Source of the DNA: Verrucomicrobiota bacterium
Lineage (GTDB): Bacteria; Verrucomicrobiota; Verrucomicrobiia; Limisphaerales; PALSA-1396
Assembly (NCBI GenBank): GCA_016200005.1
Contig: JACQFP010000078.1
Span: 62,001 to 126,000, forward strand
Length of the DNA: 64,000 nucleotides
Direction: 5' to 3'
In this document: positions 54,801 through 62,859 of the stretch, piece by piece
How the letters are laid out: the number at the start of each line of letters is the position of its first letter
Numbering within the stretch: the first letter of the stretch is position 1
Translations under genes and position numbers: made by a program
The notes under the pieces: model-generated
Database searches by the model: none
What the model was told of the DNA's origin: nothing
The model's input: the letters and a program-made list of their open reading frames with translations, nothing else

Positions 54801-54884
54801 GCTCGCGGCATTCGAACTGAACGGCCAGACGGCCAAAGTCAGCCAGAGCAATAAACCAGTTGTCGGAACAGCAATACTTCTCAT
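51807..54884 (-). CDS. Planctomycete-type cytochrome c / DUF1549 / DUF1553 protein
   Basis: 1,025 residues with a signal peptide ([20 protein letters not shown], cleavage near SNAAS). PSCyt1 haem-binding motif CYKCH in [20 protein letters not shown] near residue 50. The DUF1549 domain (about 155-360) has a second motif [18 protein letters not shown]. A central beta-rich part (about 430-620) looks like a carbohydrate-binding or LamG-type insert. The DUF1553 domain (about 690-980) has [40 protein letters not shown] and [20 protein letters not shown]. It is believed to act with DUF1501 proteins in oxidative polysaccharide breakdown in the periplasm. The biochemical role is unproven. Confidence 0.93.
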   Translation of the reverse strand: [1025 protein letters not shown]

Positions 54885-55479
54885 CGGTAACGCCGTTAAT
54901 TGATAACTTGTTTTGTTGCGCGGAGCAATCCCGCAGTTGGAATTCTTGGCCGCAGCTCAAACAAGCATTGATCGGTCTGGCACGCAAAGCCAAGCCGACT
55001 CGCGCAAGAGGGTGCGACTGGAAGTGGCGGTCAGTGAGCTTCTCCCTCTCCTCCACGCGAGTAGAGGAGAGGGCCGAGGATACTCACGACCTCGCGTGCC
55101 TAAAACGCGCCCGGCAAAAGCGGAGGCAATATCGCTCAATCGACGCTTACCTTGCCGACCGGAACGCGAAGCGTCGTGTATGAACTTCGGTAGTTTTGAC
55201 TGGCGTGGTGGTAGTCCAGGCGTTCGTGGGCTTGGGGGAAGCGATCGCCGGTCAGATTCCAGCTCCAGCGTTGCGGTTCTTGTCCGGCCGCAGGGCATTG
55301 GGCGCCGTGTTCCCAAGCATCTTGCTTGTGAATTTTCCTTTGGTATTTACGATTCTCCATTGTTCGCTACCATTCGGACATGCAAAATTTCGACGTCGTT
55401 CGTGCCTTTGAAATGACCGCTTCATTTCGGCCGATGGTCCATCAAGCAAAACGCAACTTAAGGCTCAGGAGATAATCGT
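54885..55479. other. Gene-free stretch ahead of mscS
   Basis: 595 bases between the divergent DUF1549 gene and mscS. A family D-like hairpin (CCCTCTCCTCCACG... GAGGAGAGGG) lies at about 55043-55077. A 31-codon frame (55380-55475) ends just before the mscS Shine-Dalgarno but has no supporting feature. No other gene is seen, and the promoters are presumed but not identified. Confidence 0.5.
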
Positions 55480-56295
55480 ATGGAAGAAGCAAAGAAAACC
55501 ATCATCAACTTTTTCGTCAACTACGGCAAGGATGTCGCCGGCGCGTTGATCATTCTGGCAGTTGGAATACTCGTGGCCCGATGGATCGGCAAGGTTTTGG
55601 AACGCTGGCTCGAACGCATCCAGATGGAACCGCCGGTGCGCCTGCTTCTCGTGCGCGTGGCTCGGCTGCTGATCATTGCTTTCACAGCCTTGGCGGTGCT
55701 CGAGAAATTTGGCGTGCCCACCACTTCGGCCATTGCCGGCATCGGCGTCGCGGGCATCGGCGTCGGCTTGGCCATGCAGGGCGTGCTTAGCAACATAGTG
55801 GCTGGGCTGACCATCATCTTCACCAAGCCTTTTCGGGTGGGTGATTACATCGAACTGATCGGCGTGCAAGGACAGGTTAAAACCATCGAGCTTTTCTCTA
55901 CGACCCTGCTCCATGCTGATTTGTCGAGAGTCGTCATTCCCAACCGGAAAATCGTCGGCGAAGTTCTGCACAATTACGGCACCATCCGGCAGCTCGACCT
56001 CTCGGTGGGGATCGCGTATTCCTCCGATCTGAACAAAGTGCTGAACATTGTCGGGGACATAGTGCGCCAGAATCCACGCGTGTTGAAGGACCCATCACCC
56101 GCATTGGGCGTCAAGCTGCTGGCGGACTCATCCATCACCATCGCCGTCAAGCCGTGGACCACCGTGCCGGATTACGGCCCGGCAGGCGCGGAGATTTACC
56201 AGGCCATCATCGAGCGATTCCGCGCAAATCAGATTGAGATTCCGTTCCCGCAACAAGAAGTGCGGTTGTTGAACAACGCCCCCATGGCGGCTTAA
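55480..56295 (+). CDS. mscS: MscS family mechanosensitive channel
   Basis: 271 residues, the length of Escherichia coli MscS. Three membrane segments: TM1 AGALIILAVGILVARWIGKV, TM2 LLIIAFTALAVLEKFG, and pore helix TM3 with the Gly/Ala packing AGIGVAGIGVGLAMQGVLSN. The conserved beta-domain start FRVGDYIELIGVQGQVKTIE and VVIPNRKIVGEVLHNYG follow. Start ATG 55480 has AGGAGA eight bases upstream. It is expected to open under membrane tension and release solutes during osmotic downshift. Stand-alone gene, convergent with the PfkB gene. Confidence 0.94.
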   Translation: MEEAKKTIINFFVNYGKDVAGALIILAVGILVARWIGKVLERWLERIQMEPPVRLLLVRVARLLIIAFTALAVLEKFGVPTTSAIAGIGVAGIGVGLAMQGVLSNIVAGLTIIFTKPFRVGDYIELIGVQGQVKTIELFSTTLLHADLSRVVIPNRKIVGEVLHNYGTIRQLDLSVGIAYSSDLNKVLNIVGDIVRQNPRVLKDPSPALGVKLLADSSITIAVKPWTTVPDYGPAGAEIYQAIIERFRANQIEIPFPQQEVRLLNNAPMAA

Positions 56296-56300
56296 CTTGT

Positions 56301-57320
56301 TCAGACCATCAGGAGTTTCTCTATTTCACCTGGTGAAGCGGTGCCGGTGGTGCCGAGTTGATGGATGACGATGGACGCGGCGGCATTGGCGATTTCGAGC
56401 GCTTCGCGAACCCCGGCACCGGCGGCAAGTGATGCCGTGAGATTAGCCGTCACGGAATCGCCAGCGCCAACGATGTCGATCTCGCCACGCACGGGCAGTG
56501 CCGGAACGTGCTCAACCCTGCCGTCAGGCGAAGCACCGAGTAGCCCGCGCTCGGCGAGCGTGACAAAAACATTGCGGCTCTGTCGGCGGCTGAGCGCGGC
56601 GGCAGTTTCCTTGATCTCGTCGAGAGTGGGTTGACCCAATACCCCTGTCAACGCGGACAACTCCGCACCGTTCATCTTGAAGGTGATCGGCGGATACCCG
56701 CGCAACCCTCGCCGGCTGTCGGCCATGATGAGTAGTTCGCGCCGTGTGAGGCTGATGGTCTTGATGGCCTCCAAAAGCTTTGTCGTTACCACGCCGGTTT
56801 CCGGCACGTCCACCTGGTCCATCAGGATCATGGCATCTACCTGGGCGGCGAGTTTTTGCACGGCGTCGATGATTTGTCCCTGAACAACTGCCGGCGTGGG
56901 CGTCCAGTTTTTGCTGTCGAAGCGGTTGAGTTCGACGGGCGGCTTGCCTGGCTCCGTCAGCAGCGGTTTGCAATAGGTGAACGTGCGGCGATCTGGGGTT
57001 TGCAGAAAATGGTCGAGCTTGACACCCGCCTTGGCTGAGAGCGCGCGGCGCAGTTCAAATCCCTCCCCATCATGGCCGCAGAAGCCGACGGGAAAAATCG
57101 TGCCAATGCCGAGCGCCACGAGGTTGTTGAGGATGGTGCCCGCGGCGCCGGGTTGACTGCGCACGTTTACGACGTTGTAAACGGGCAGATTGGTTTCCAG
57201 CGAAATCTCTCTTCGGCTTACGTCGATTTCGAGGTAGCGATCCAGGGAAAAGTCACCCACGACCGCGATGCGCAACTGCGGATTTTTACCAACGATGGCT
57301 TGAAAGCGGGCCGGATTCAC
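56301..57320 (-). CDS. PfkB/RfaE-type sugar kinase
   Basis: 339 residues from GTG 57320, which overlaps the upstream stop codon (GTGA). The frame opens further upstream, but that part overlaps the preceding gene. Ribokinase-fold motifs: IAVVGDFSLDRYLEID, NVVNVRSQPGAAGTILNNLV, DRRTFTYCKPLL, TFKMNGAELSALTG and the catalytic DIVGAGDSVTANLTASLAAG. The N-terminal GD-LDRY and PGAAG pattern is closest to the kinase half of HldE (D-glycero-manno-heptose-7-phosphate kinase). It lacks the adenylyltransferase half. It acts with the two upstream genes in an unknown sugar-phosphate route. Confidence 0.87.
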   Translation of the reverse strand: MNPARFQAIVGKNPQLRIAVVGDFSLDRYLEIDVSRREISLETNLPVYNVVNVRSQPGAAGTILNNLVALGIGTIFPVGFCGHDGEGFELRRALSAKAGVKLDHFLQTPDRRTFTYCKPLLTEPGKPPVELNRFDSKNWTPTPAVVQGQIIDAVQKLAAQVDAMILMDQVDVPETGVVTTKLLEAIKTISLTRRELLIMADSRRGLRGYPPITFKMNGAELSALTGVLGQPTLDEIKETAAALSRRQSRNVFVTLAERGLLGASPDGRVEHVPALPVRGEIDIVGAGDSVTANLTASLAAGAGVREALEIANAAASIVIHQLGTTGTASPGEIEKLLMV

Positions 57321-58429
57321 GCGCGCGAAAGTTGATGCCAGAGGTGATGGAGAAAGACGATGTTGTCGCACTGAAGATAATGCATCGTGCCGCCCATGCG
57401 CGAAAAGCTTTTGCAGAAGCGCAGGTAGTAAGCGGCGTTGTCCCGCGGCGGCTCGCCCTTGCTCCAGTCCCAATTCCCGCCGTCCTGCAGATCGACAACG
57501 TAAAAGGTGTGATCGTGGACGATGGGACGTTCGGCCTGAAGCCGCAGGTTGTTGACGCAACTGATGCTCTTCTCAAACACCTGCGGCGCCATGATGGCCG
57601 AGCCGACGGACAACACCACGCCGCCATCAAGACTTTCAACCGCGCTGCCGAAGAGCCGAAAATCAAGGGCCGCGGCGCGACCGATGGCGGCACCGTTGAA
57701 CATCGGATGATTGGAGATGATGTCGTAACCGATGCCGGGATGAACGGTCAGCGGAATCTGATGACGGAACGCCTGGCCAAAAATGGAGGTGTATTTCCAC
57801 GGGTGTTTCACCTCATGTCGTCCGGCGGCGAGTCCGTGTTCGCACATGGCTTGTAGAAGTTCGGCACGGGCCGGCGACAACGGATGCGACGGTTCGGAGC
57901 GTAAAGAGTTTTCCAACGACTCCTCGCTCGGCAACGTCACGCCATCTTCTGTGATGAATCGTCCCAGCGCCACGCCGTAACCTTCGTTGCGCAACGCCCC
58001 TGCCAGCAACGCGAGGTGGATATTGCGCCCGGTTTCATCCCACGTTCCAAATGTGCCGGTGGCGACGTTTTGCTCCACGCTTTCGGTTGACCACGCTTGA
58101 AAGGCAAACTCCCAATCGTGAATCGAGCCGGCACCGTTCGTGGCCAGATGCGTGATCAGTTGTTTCTCCATCAATCGTTCGACCAGCAACGCGCCGCCGT
58201 TTTTCACCAGGTGCGCGCCATACATGAAAAGGACACCCGCGCCGCGTTTTCGCGCCGCCAGGATATTCTGCGCCGCCCGCCGGATGACGATGGACGCGGA
58301 TTCCGGGCAGGGCGGAGGCGCCGAGTCCGGTTTGATGAGGATGTCCTCGATCTGGCTCATGCTGCGCCGTTGCGCCAGCGGATACACCTTGAGCTTCCGT
58401 AAATCAAGCGGTGTCGGTGGATTTGTCAT
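57317..58429 (-). CDS. Uncharacterised protein coupled to HAD and PfkB genes
   Basis: 370 residues from ATG 58429 (MTNPPTPLDLRKLKVYPLAQ). I recognise no named enzyme. The central part is glycine-rich and Rossmann-like (GAGVLFMYGAHLVKNGGALL, THLATNGAGSIHDWEFAFQA, TGTFGTWDETGRNIHLALLA), followed by a C-terminal catalytic-looking region (IPLTVHPGIGYDIISNHPMF, VESLDGGVVLSVGSAIMAPQ). This reminds me weakly of deoxyhypusine-synthase-like NAD-binding folds. It overlaps the HAD gene by 4 bases upstream and the PfkB gene by 4 bases downstream, so it is surely part of the same pathway. Confidence 0.75.
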   Translation of the reverse strand: MTNPPTPLDLRKLKVYPLAQRRSMSQIEDILIKPDSAPPPCPESASIVIRRAAQNILAARKRGAGVLFMYGAHLVKNGGALLVERLMEKQLITHLATNGAGSIHDWEFAFQAWSTESVEQNVATGTFGTWDETGRNIHLALLAGALRNEGYGVALGRFITEDGVTLPSEESLENSLRSEPSHPLSPARAELLQAMCEHGLAAGRHEVKHPWKYTSIFGQAFRHQIPLTVHPGIGYDIISNHPMFNGAAIGRAAALDFRLFGSAVESLDGGVVLSVGSAIMAPQVFEKSISCVNNLRLQAERPIVHDHTFYVVDLQDGGNWDWSKGEPPRDNAAYYLRFCKSFSRMGGTMHYLQCDNIVFLHHLWHQLSRA

Positions 58430-59262
58430 TTGCCGAGAATGCAGTCGAGCAGCAGATCTCCGTCGCGATAATCTGGAATGACCACCTCCGCGCCGACGCC
58501 GAGCAACCGCTGACGTTTCCATTCGTCCATCCGGCTCGAACCATTGTGCGCTTCGTCGCTGGCCACCGCCACCGGCAGGCCGCCGACCTCCTTCGTGTTT
58601 TGAATCTCCACGTAGCCGTCGCCGAACGCCAACAGGCGTTCGCCACTGATCTGGTTCTCGCGCAGAATCCGCTCGATGACCATTTTTTTGGAAAAGGTTT
58701 TGTAGTCGTCCTGCGCGCCATAGATGTGCCTGCCGAAGTAACGGGTCAAGTCCAGCAACTCCGCCTCCTGCTTGACGAACTTCTCGTCCGTGCCGCTGGC
58801 CAGATAAAGCGCAAAGCCCCGCCGGTGAAGATTTTCCAATAACGGTCGCGAGCCATGGACCAGAAAGTCATCCCGGCGCAACGAACCATTGCGAATGCCC
58901 TCGATGCGGTTGCTAATTCGTTCATCGAGCCGGCGCAAATATTCGTGCTTGTACCACAGCGGCTCCTTGGGTTGACCGCCGCGCTCCTTGATGCGGTCAG
59001 CCAGTTGAATCATCTGATAAATGGTTTGCTTGCCGTTGAGCCGCATGATGTCGTCCGTCATGAGCCGGCGCACCTCGGCGTCGGTCTCGCCGGCGCGACG
59101 CGGCAGCATCTCCATGAACATCGGGATCATCACTTCCGGCCAGCCCTCGCGGATCAGCGAAAGCGTGCCGTCGAAATCAAACAGCACATGACCGATTTGC
59201 GGACGCGGCGCAAAATCGGGGCTGAACTCAACCAGACCGGTAAACGATACCGCAGAAAACAT
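58426..59262 (-). CDS. HAD family phosphatase
   Basis: 278 residues from ATG 59262 (MFSAVSFTGLVEFSPDFAPR). HAD motif I HVLFDFDGTLSLI near residue 26 (nucleophile Asp), motif II LYLASGTDEKF, motif III Lys around KTFSKKMVIERIL and motif IV LLAFGDGYVEIQNTKEVGG. The cap domain between 35 and 130 is helical, of the phosphoglycolate phosphatase (C1) type. It probably removes phosphate from a sugar phosphate made or used by the two downstream genes. The stop overlaps the next start (ATGA). Confidence 0.85.
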   Translation of the reverse strand: MFSAVSFTGLVEFSPDFAPRPQIGHVLFDFDGTLSLIREGWPEVMIPMFMEMLPRRAGETDAEVRRLMTDDIMRLNGKQTIYQMIQLADRIKERGGQPKEPLWYKHEYLRRLDERISNRIEGIRNGSLRRDDFLVHGSRPLLENLHRRGFALYLASGTDEKFVKQEAELLDLTRYFGRHIYGAQDDYKTFSKKMVIERILRENQISGERLLAFGDGYVEIQNTKEVGGLPVAVASDEAHNGSSRMDEWKRQRLLGVGAEVVIPDYRDGDLLLDCILGK

Positions 59263-59394
59263 GGCGCATCTGATAAGCCGGATGCAGGCAAAAGTCAACG
59301 ACGACTCACCCACGCATCGATTCCCGACGCCTTCAGCGACGACGGGTTGGATGGAAGAACGCCGTCTCGCGCGGACACGCGCGGCCTCGATCGC

Positions 59395-61335
59395 TCAGTA
59401 GTGGTGAAAGATGCTCGCCAGCAGCAGCAACTCCGGATGGGTCGCAGAAAGTTTCGGCAAAACCACGCGGATGCGAGAGCGATAGGCCACCAGCTTTTCG
59501 CGCAAGTGCTGCAAGTCTTCCACCTTGTCCCAACGAAGCTTGTGCAAGTCGAGCACCAGGCGGCTCTTGCTCCGGGCGAGAGAATCACGGATGCGCTGGC
59601 CCAGACTTTCCGCATCGGCCGCTGACAGGACGCCTTCGACCCGCATCCACACCTGCTGCCTGGCATGTTGCAATTCGACCCGCACGGAGAAATTCGGCGC
59701 GAAATCCTTCACGTGGAATTCCTGCCAGAGGTGGAAGGCGTTCCAGCGCTTGTCCGGGATGCGATACGTCGTGCGTTGCAGCTTGGGATGCTGTAAGAAG
59801 TCAAATTTCAAGGTCAGGCTCGTCCACAGCGCCGCGCCCACCGCCAGGACGGACTTGAATCGCTCGCCCAGCGCAGGGCGGCCCAGTTCGCTGTGAAGGC
59901 GTTGCTCCAACTCACCGATCCAGCGTCGCACGGCAGCGTTGGGTCCGAGCAGTCTGCCCGCGAGGAACACGGGATAGGCCACCCGCAACTCCCGGGCGTA
60001 GTAATTCGCTTTCTGGCGCAAAATGGGATTCGGTGAATCCTTGAGCTTCTGATAGCCCAGCAGGCGCGCTTCCAACACCCGATAAATGCTCGGCCCGAGC
60101 CGTTGAAAATCCTGCTCGAAACACCAGCGCTGGATGTCTTCGATCTGCCCGGGTGAAAGCGTCGGATGTTTGATCATCGTGCGGAATCCGTCCGCGCGCC
60201 GGTAGAATAAATCCTTGTCGCTCGTGTAAACGTCCTGCAACAGATTCTCCTTGATGATCCGTTCATAAAACGGCGTGCCAGGGACGGGGCCATAAATCAA
60301 AAATTGCGCCAGCGCCGGTTTGAGCTTCAGCAGGCCGGCGAGTTCCTCCGCCACGACTTCCTGATTCTGGTAATCGAAGCCCACAATCATGGACGCCAGC
60401 ACCGTGATGCCGTGCTCGCGAAACTCCGTGAGAATTTCCGCGATGGGCCGGCCCTGCTGCTTGGCGTAATTGGATCGCGTGCCTTCGTAGCCAATCCAGA
60501 ATCCGTCAATCCCCATCTCCAGGATTTCTTCCACGGTGTATTGGCTGATCGCCTTGATGCTGGAGAAGGCGAAGATCGAAAGTTTCTTGCCGCCCTTGAT
60601 CACGCACTCGCGGAATTCCATCGCGCGCTTTTTGTTGAGCAGGAAATCCTCGTCCAGAATCAGGAAGACCAGGCTGGGGTCCATGTCGAGGTAGCGTTCT
60701 GCGACATTGTAAATGTCGCGCCCGGTCGGCAGCAGCTTGATGTGTTTGCGCGAGAAGAAGTGCGACGTGCAGCAAAAATCACAGCCATTCGGGCAGCCGA
60801 GGCCGGCGAAGATTTTTCCCGTGCCTGACACCTTCCAGCCGAAGACCTTGAGCCAGCTCACGATGAGTGGATGCTTGTAAGGCATGGGAATTTCCGGTTC
60901 GTTCAACAAGCGACGAAAGAAGGCCACACCTTCTTCGCGGCAGATGTAATCGCCGTATGGCTTGAGCACATCGTCCTTCAACACCGTGCCGTAGCCGCCC
61001 AAAACGATCTTGCTGTTCGGCGCGTACTTGCGGATCAGGGCCACGGCTTCCTTCATCTTGTGGATCACCGCCATGATGAAGGAAATGCCCACGTAATCGT
61101 AACCCTTCTTGAGTTCCCGGATCAGTTCACGCTTGGACGGGTATTGCAACACCACGGTCGGCACGTCGAGATTCTCCGCGATGTATTCAAGGCCAAAATG
61201 AATGTTGACCGTGCGCGGACTGAAGATGCCCTGGGCGCGCAGCACCTGCCGGTAAAGGAGTTCATAACCGACCGACGACGCATCGCCCTGTTTCGGTCCG
61301 ATCGGACGGCAGACACTGGTCAAAAGAATTTTCAT
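59395..61335 (-). CDS. B12-binding-type radical SAM protein with C-terminal STAS-like domain
   Basis: 646 residues. An N-terminal cobalamin-binding-like Rossmann region (about 1-140, DYVGISFIMAVIHKMKEAVA, SKIVLGGYGTVLKDD) precedes the radical SAM core with the 4Fe-4S motif CPNGCDFC (CxxxCxxC) near residue 180. YEGTRSNYAKQQGR and YGPVPGTPFYERI follow. The last ~80 residues (RVEGVLSAADAESLGQRIRD, SRLVLDLHKLRWDKVEDLQH) have the pattern of a STAS domain, unusual for a radical SAM enzyme. Substrate unknown; methylation or rearrangement of a lipid is one family possibility. Its start is 237 bp from the TPR-like gene. Confidence 0.85.
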   Translation of the reverse strand: MKILLTSVCRPIGPKQGDASSVGYELLYRQVLRAQGIFSPRTVNIHFGLEYIAENLDVPTVVLQYPSKRELIRELKKGYDYVGISFIMAVIHKMKEAVALIRKYAPNSKIVLGGYGTVLKDDVLKPYGDYICREEGVAFFRRLLNEPEIPMPYKHPLIVSWLKVFGWKVSGTGKIFAGLGCPNGCDFCCTSHFFSRKHIKLLPTGRDIYNVAERYLDMDPSLVFLILDEDFLLNKKRAMEFRECVIKGGKKLSIFAFSSIKAISQYTVEEILEMGIDGFWIGYEGTRSNYAKQQGRPIAEILTEFREHGITVLASMIVGFDYQNQEVVAEELAGLLKLKPALAQFLIYGPVPGTPFYERIIKENLLQDVYTSDKDLFYRRADGFRTMIKHPTLSPGQIEDIQRWCFEQDFQRLGPSIYRVLEARLLGYQKLKDSPNPILRQKANYYARELRVAYPVFLAGRLLGPNAAVRRWIGELEQRLHSELGRPALGERFKSVLAVGAALWTSLTLKFDFLQHPKLQRTTYRIPDKRWNAFHLWQEFHVKDFAPNFSVRVELQHARQQVWMRVEGVLSAADAESLGQRIRDSLARSKSRLVLDLHKLRWDKVEDLQHLREKLVAYRSRIRVVLPKLSATHPELLLLASIFHHY

Positions 61336-61572
61336 AATCGTGCACTACGACAACGGTGTTTCAGACAAGAGGGAATCGCGGCTCGACGGCTCGAACTGAA
61401 GCGAGATCGGACGGTTGCCACTCGGCTGACTCCAATAGACGACCTACGCAATGCGAAGTCAAAACGCGATTCGATTAATTGCTGACCGTCCCTTGTTGCG
61501 CGGATGACATTTATGGCCGTGGTCAGCGCAAAGAGAGTTCTGCCCGAGAGCATTGGGCGCGAGAGATGCAGG

Positions 61573-62076
61573 TCACTGCTTTCCGTCCACAAATTCCCGT
61601 GCCTCGTCCAAGGCGAATTGTCGAGTGCCACGAGCGGCGACCCCAAGCAACTCCCGGTAGAAAGTCCGGGCCGAGGAATCGTCGCCAGTGGCACGTGCCG
61701 CGCGAGCTGCACCCAGCAGGCTATTGAAGCGGCGCGGGTAAAGCTCCAACGAAAGTTTGTAGGCAGCGAGCGCTTCTGCCGGGCGCTTCTGTTCGAGGAG
61801 AAGGTCTCCCAAAAGCTCGTGGGCCGGCAGGGTCGGCCCGGGAGTCACGGCGTGCTTCGGCGTCGATCCTTCAAGACTGGTCGCCTCACTCATCAGCGCG
61901 AGGCTGGATTTCCTGTCCTGCCCTGCGTGCGCGAGCCAGGCTTCCACTTCAAGACCAAGGACGCGAATATTGCGAGCAAACAGCTCCTCACCGGTCTTCG
62001 CCGCCGCGGTTGCGTAGTTGCAGACCAGTGCGATACTCAAAGCAACTTCCAGTTGGCGAAAGATTGGTTTTTGCAT
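61573..62076 (-). CDS. TPR-like exported protein
   Basis: 167 residues. The N-terminal stretch (MQKPIFRQLEVALSIALVCN, then ATAAAKTGEE) looks like a signal peptide or anchor. Residues 85-150 form about two TPR-type helix pairs: LPAHELLGDLLLEQKRPAEA, LAAYKLSLELYPRRFNSLLG, AARAARATGDDSSARTFYRE. It is probably a scaffold for protein contacts. It lies 28 bp downstream of the response-regulator gene on the same strand, so it may be co-expressed with the two-component system. A precise role cannot be given. Confidence 0.65.
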   Translation of the reverse strand: MQKPIFRQLEVALSIALVCNYATAAAKTGEELFARNIRVLGLEVEAWLAHAGQDRKSSLALMSEATSLEGSTPKHAVTPGPTLPAHELLGDLLLEQKRPAEALAAYKLSLELYPRRFNSLLGAARAARATGDDSSARTFYRELLGVAARGTRQFALDEAREFVDGKQ

Positions 62077-62104
62077 TGAACACCAAGCGCTGCGTGCTCG
62101 TGAA

Positions 62105-62743
62105 TCAGCGAGTTTCAGCGGAGGAACGCGAGTTCAGCACTTCCAACGCCCGCACCGTCGCGGCACCGCGGGTTTCGACGCCGAGTTTTTCGAACATTTC
62201 CTGGACGTGCTTCTTCACGGTGGACTCGGTGATGCCGAGGATGGTGGCGATGTCCGAATTCGTTTTGCCCTGGGCGAGCCAGAGCAGGGCCTCGGCGGCG
62301 CGCGGCGTGAGGCCGAGCGCGAGCAAGGGTTCAAACGAGGAAAAGTCGGGTTTGAATTCGCGTTTCAACTGCTGTTCCGATCGACGCAGGCGCGTTTCTA
62401 TCGCTCGGACCAGGTCGGCGTTGGCGACGGGCTTGGTGAGATAATCATCCGCGCCCAAATTCATCCCGCTGCGAAGGTCGTCCTTCTCGCCCTTGGCGGT
62501 GAGAAAGATAAATGGAATCGGCGCGAGCGCGGCATCCGCTTGGAGGGCCTGGAGGACACCGTGGCCGTCCAGTTCTGGCATCATGACGTCGCACAGGATC
62601 AAGTCGGGCTTTTCACGGCGCGCCGCCTCGACCCCCGCGCGCCCGTTTTCAGCCGCGATGGGTTCGTAATCGTAGTAGCGGAGGAGCGCGGTGATGTTTC
62701 TGCGCATCTCCGGTTCGTCCTCGATGACCAAGATCTTTTTCAT
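62105..62743 (-). CDS. Response regulator, REC plus LuxR-type HTH
   Basis: 212 residues from ATG 62743 (MKKILVIEDEPEMRRNITAL). The receiver domain (1-120) has the acidic pair in IEDEPE, the phospho-acceptor Asp in LILCDVMMPELDG, Thr in FLTAKGE and Lys in YLTKPV. A NarL/LuxR-type HTH (about 150-205, LTPRAAEALLWLAQGKTNSD, ESTVKKHVQEMFEKLGV) follows. It should be a DNA-binding regulator phosphorylated by the histidine kinase just upstream. Target genes unknown. Confidence 0.92.
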   Translation of the reverse strand: MKKILVIEDEPEMRRNITALLRYYDYEPIAAENGRAGVEAARREKPDLILCDVMMPELDGHGVLQALQADAALAPIPFIFLTAKGEKDDLRSGMNLGADDYLTKPVANADLVRAIETRLRRSEQQLKREFKPDFSSFEPLLALGLTPRAAEALLWLAQGKTNSDIATILGITESTVKKHVQEMFEKLGVETRGAATVRALEVLNSRSSAETR

Positions 62744-62785
62744 GCTTTTGTATTTCGTTTGCCGACATTCCTCGGGCAACGGCAG

Positions 62786-62845
62786 CGCGTTTGGAGTTCC
62801 GCCTTCAGGCGGTCCGGGCCGCGTAAACGCGGGACTCCAAACGGA
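62786..62845. repeat. Multi-hairpin repeat between kinase and regulator genes (family H)
   Basis: Outer arms GCGTTTGGAGTTCC (62787-62800) and its near complement (62831-62844), with inner hairpins CCGCCTTCAGGCGG and GCGTAAACGC. It fills most of the 116-bp space between the histidine kinase and response regulator genes. Confidence 0.75.
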
Positions 62846-62859
62846 AGTTTCATGCTCGT

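Noticed and set aside
54913-55416. 167-codon plus-strand frame upstream of mscS
   Set aside because: Low-complexity Arg/Ser-rich translation through a hairpin, with no start signal or domain.
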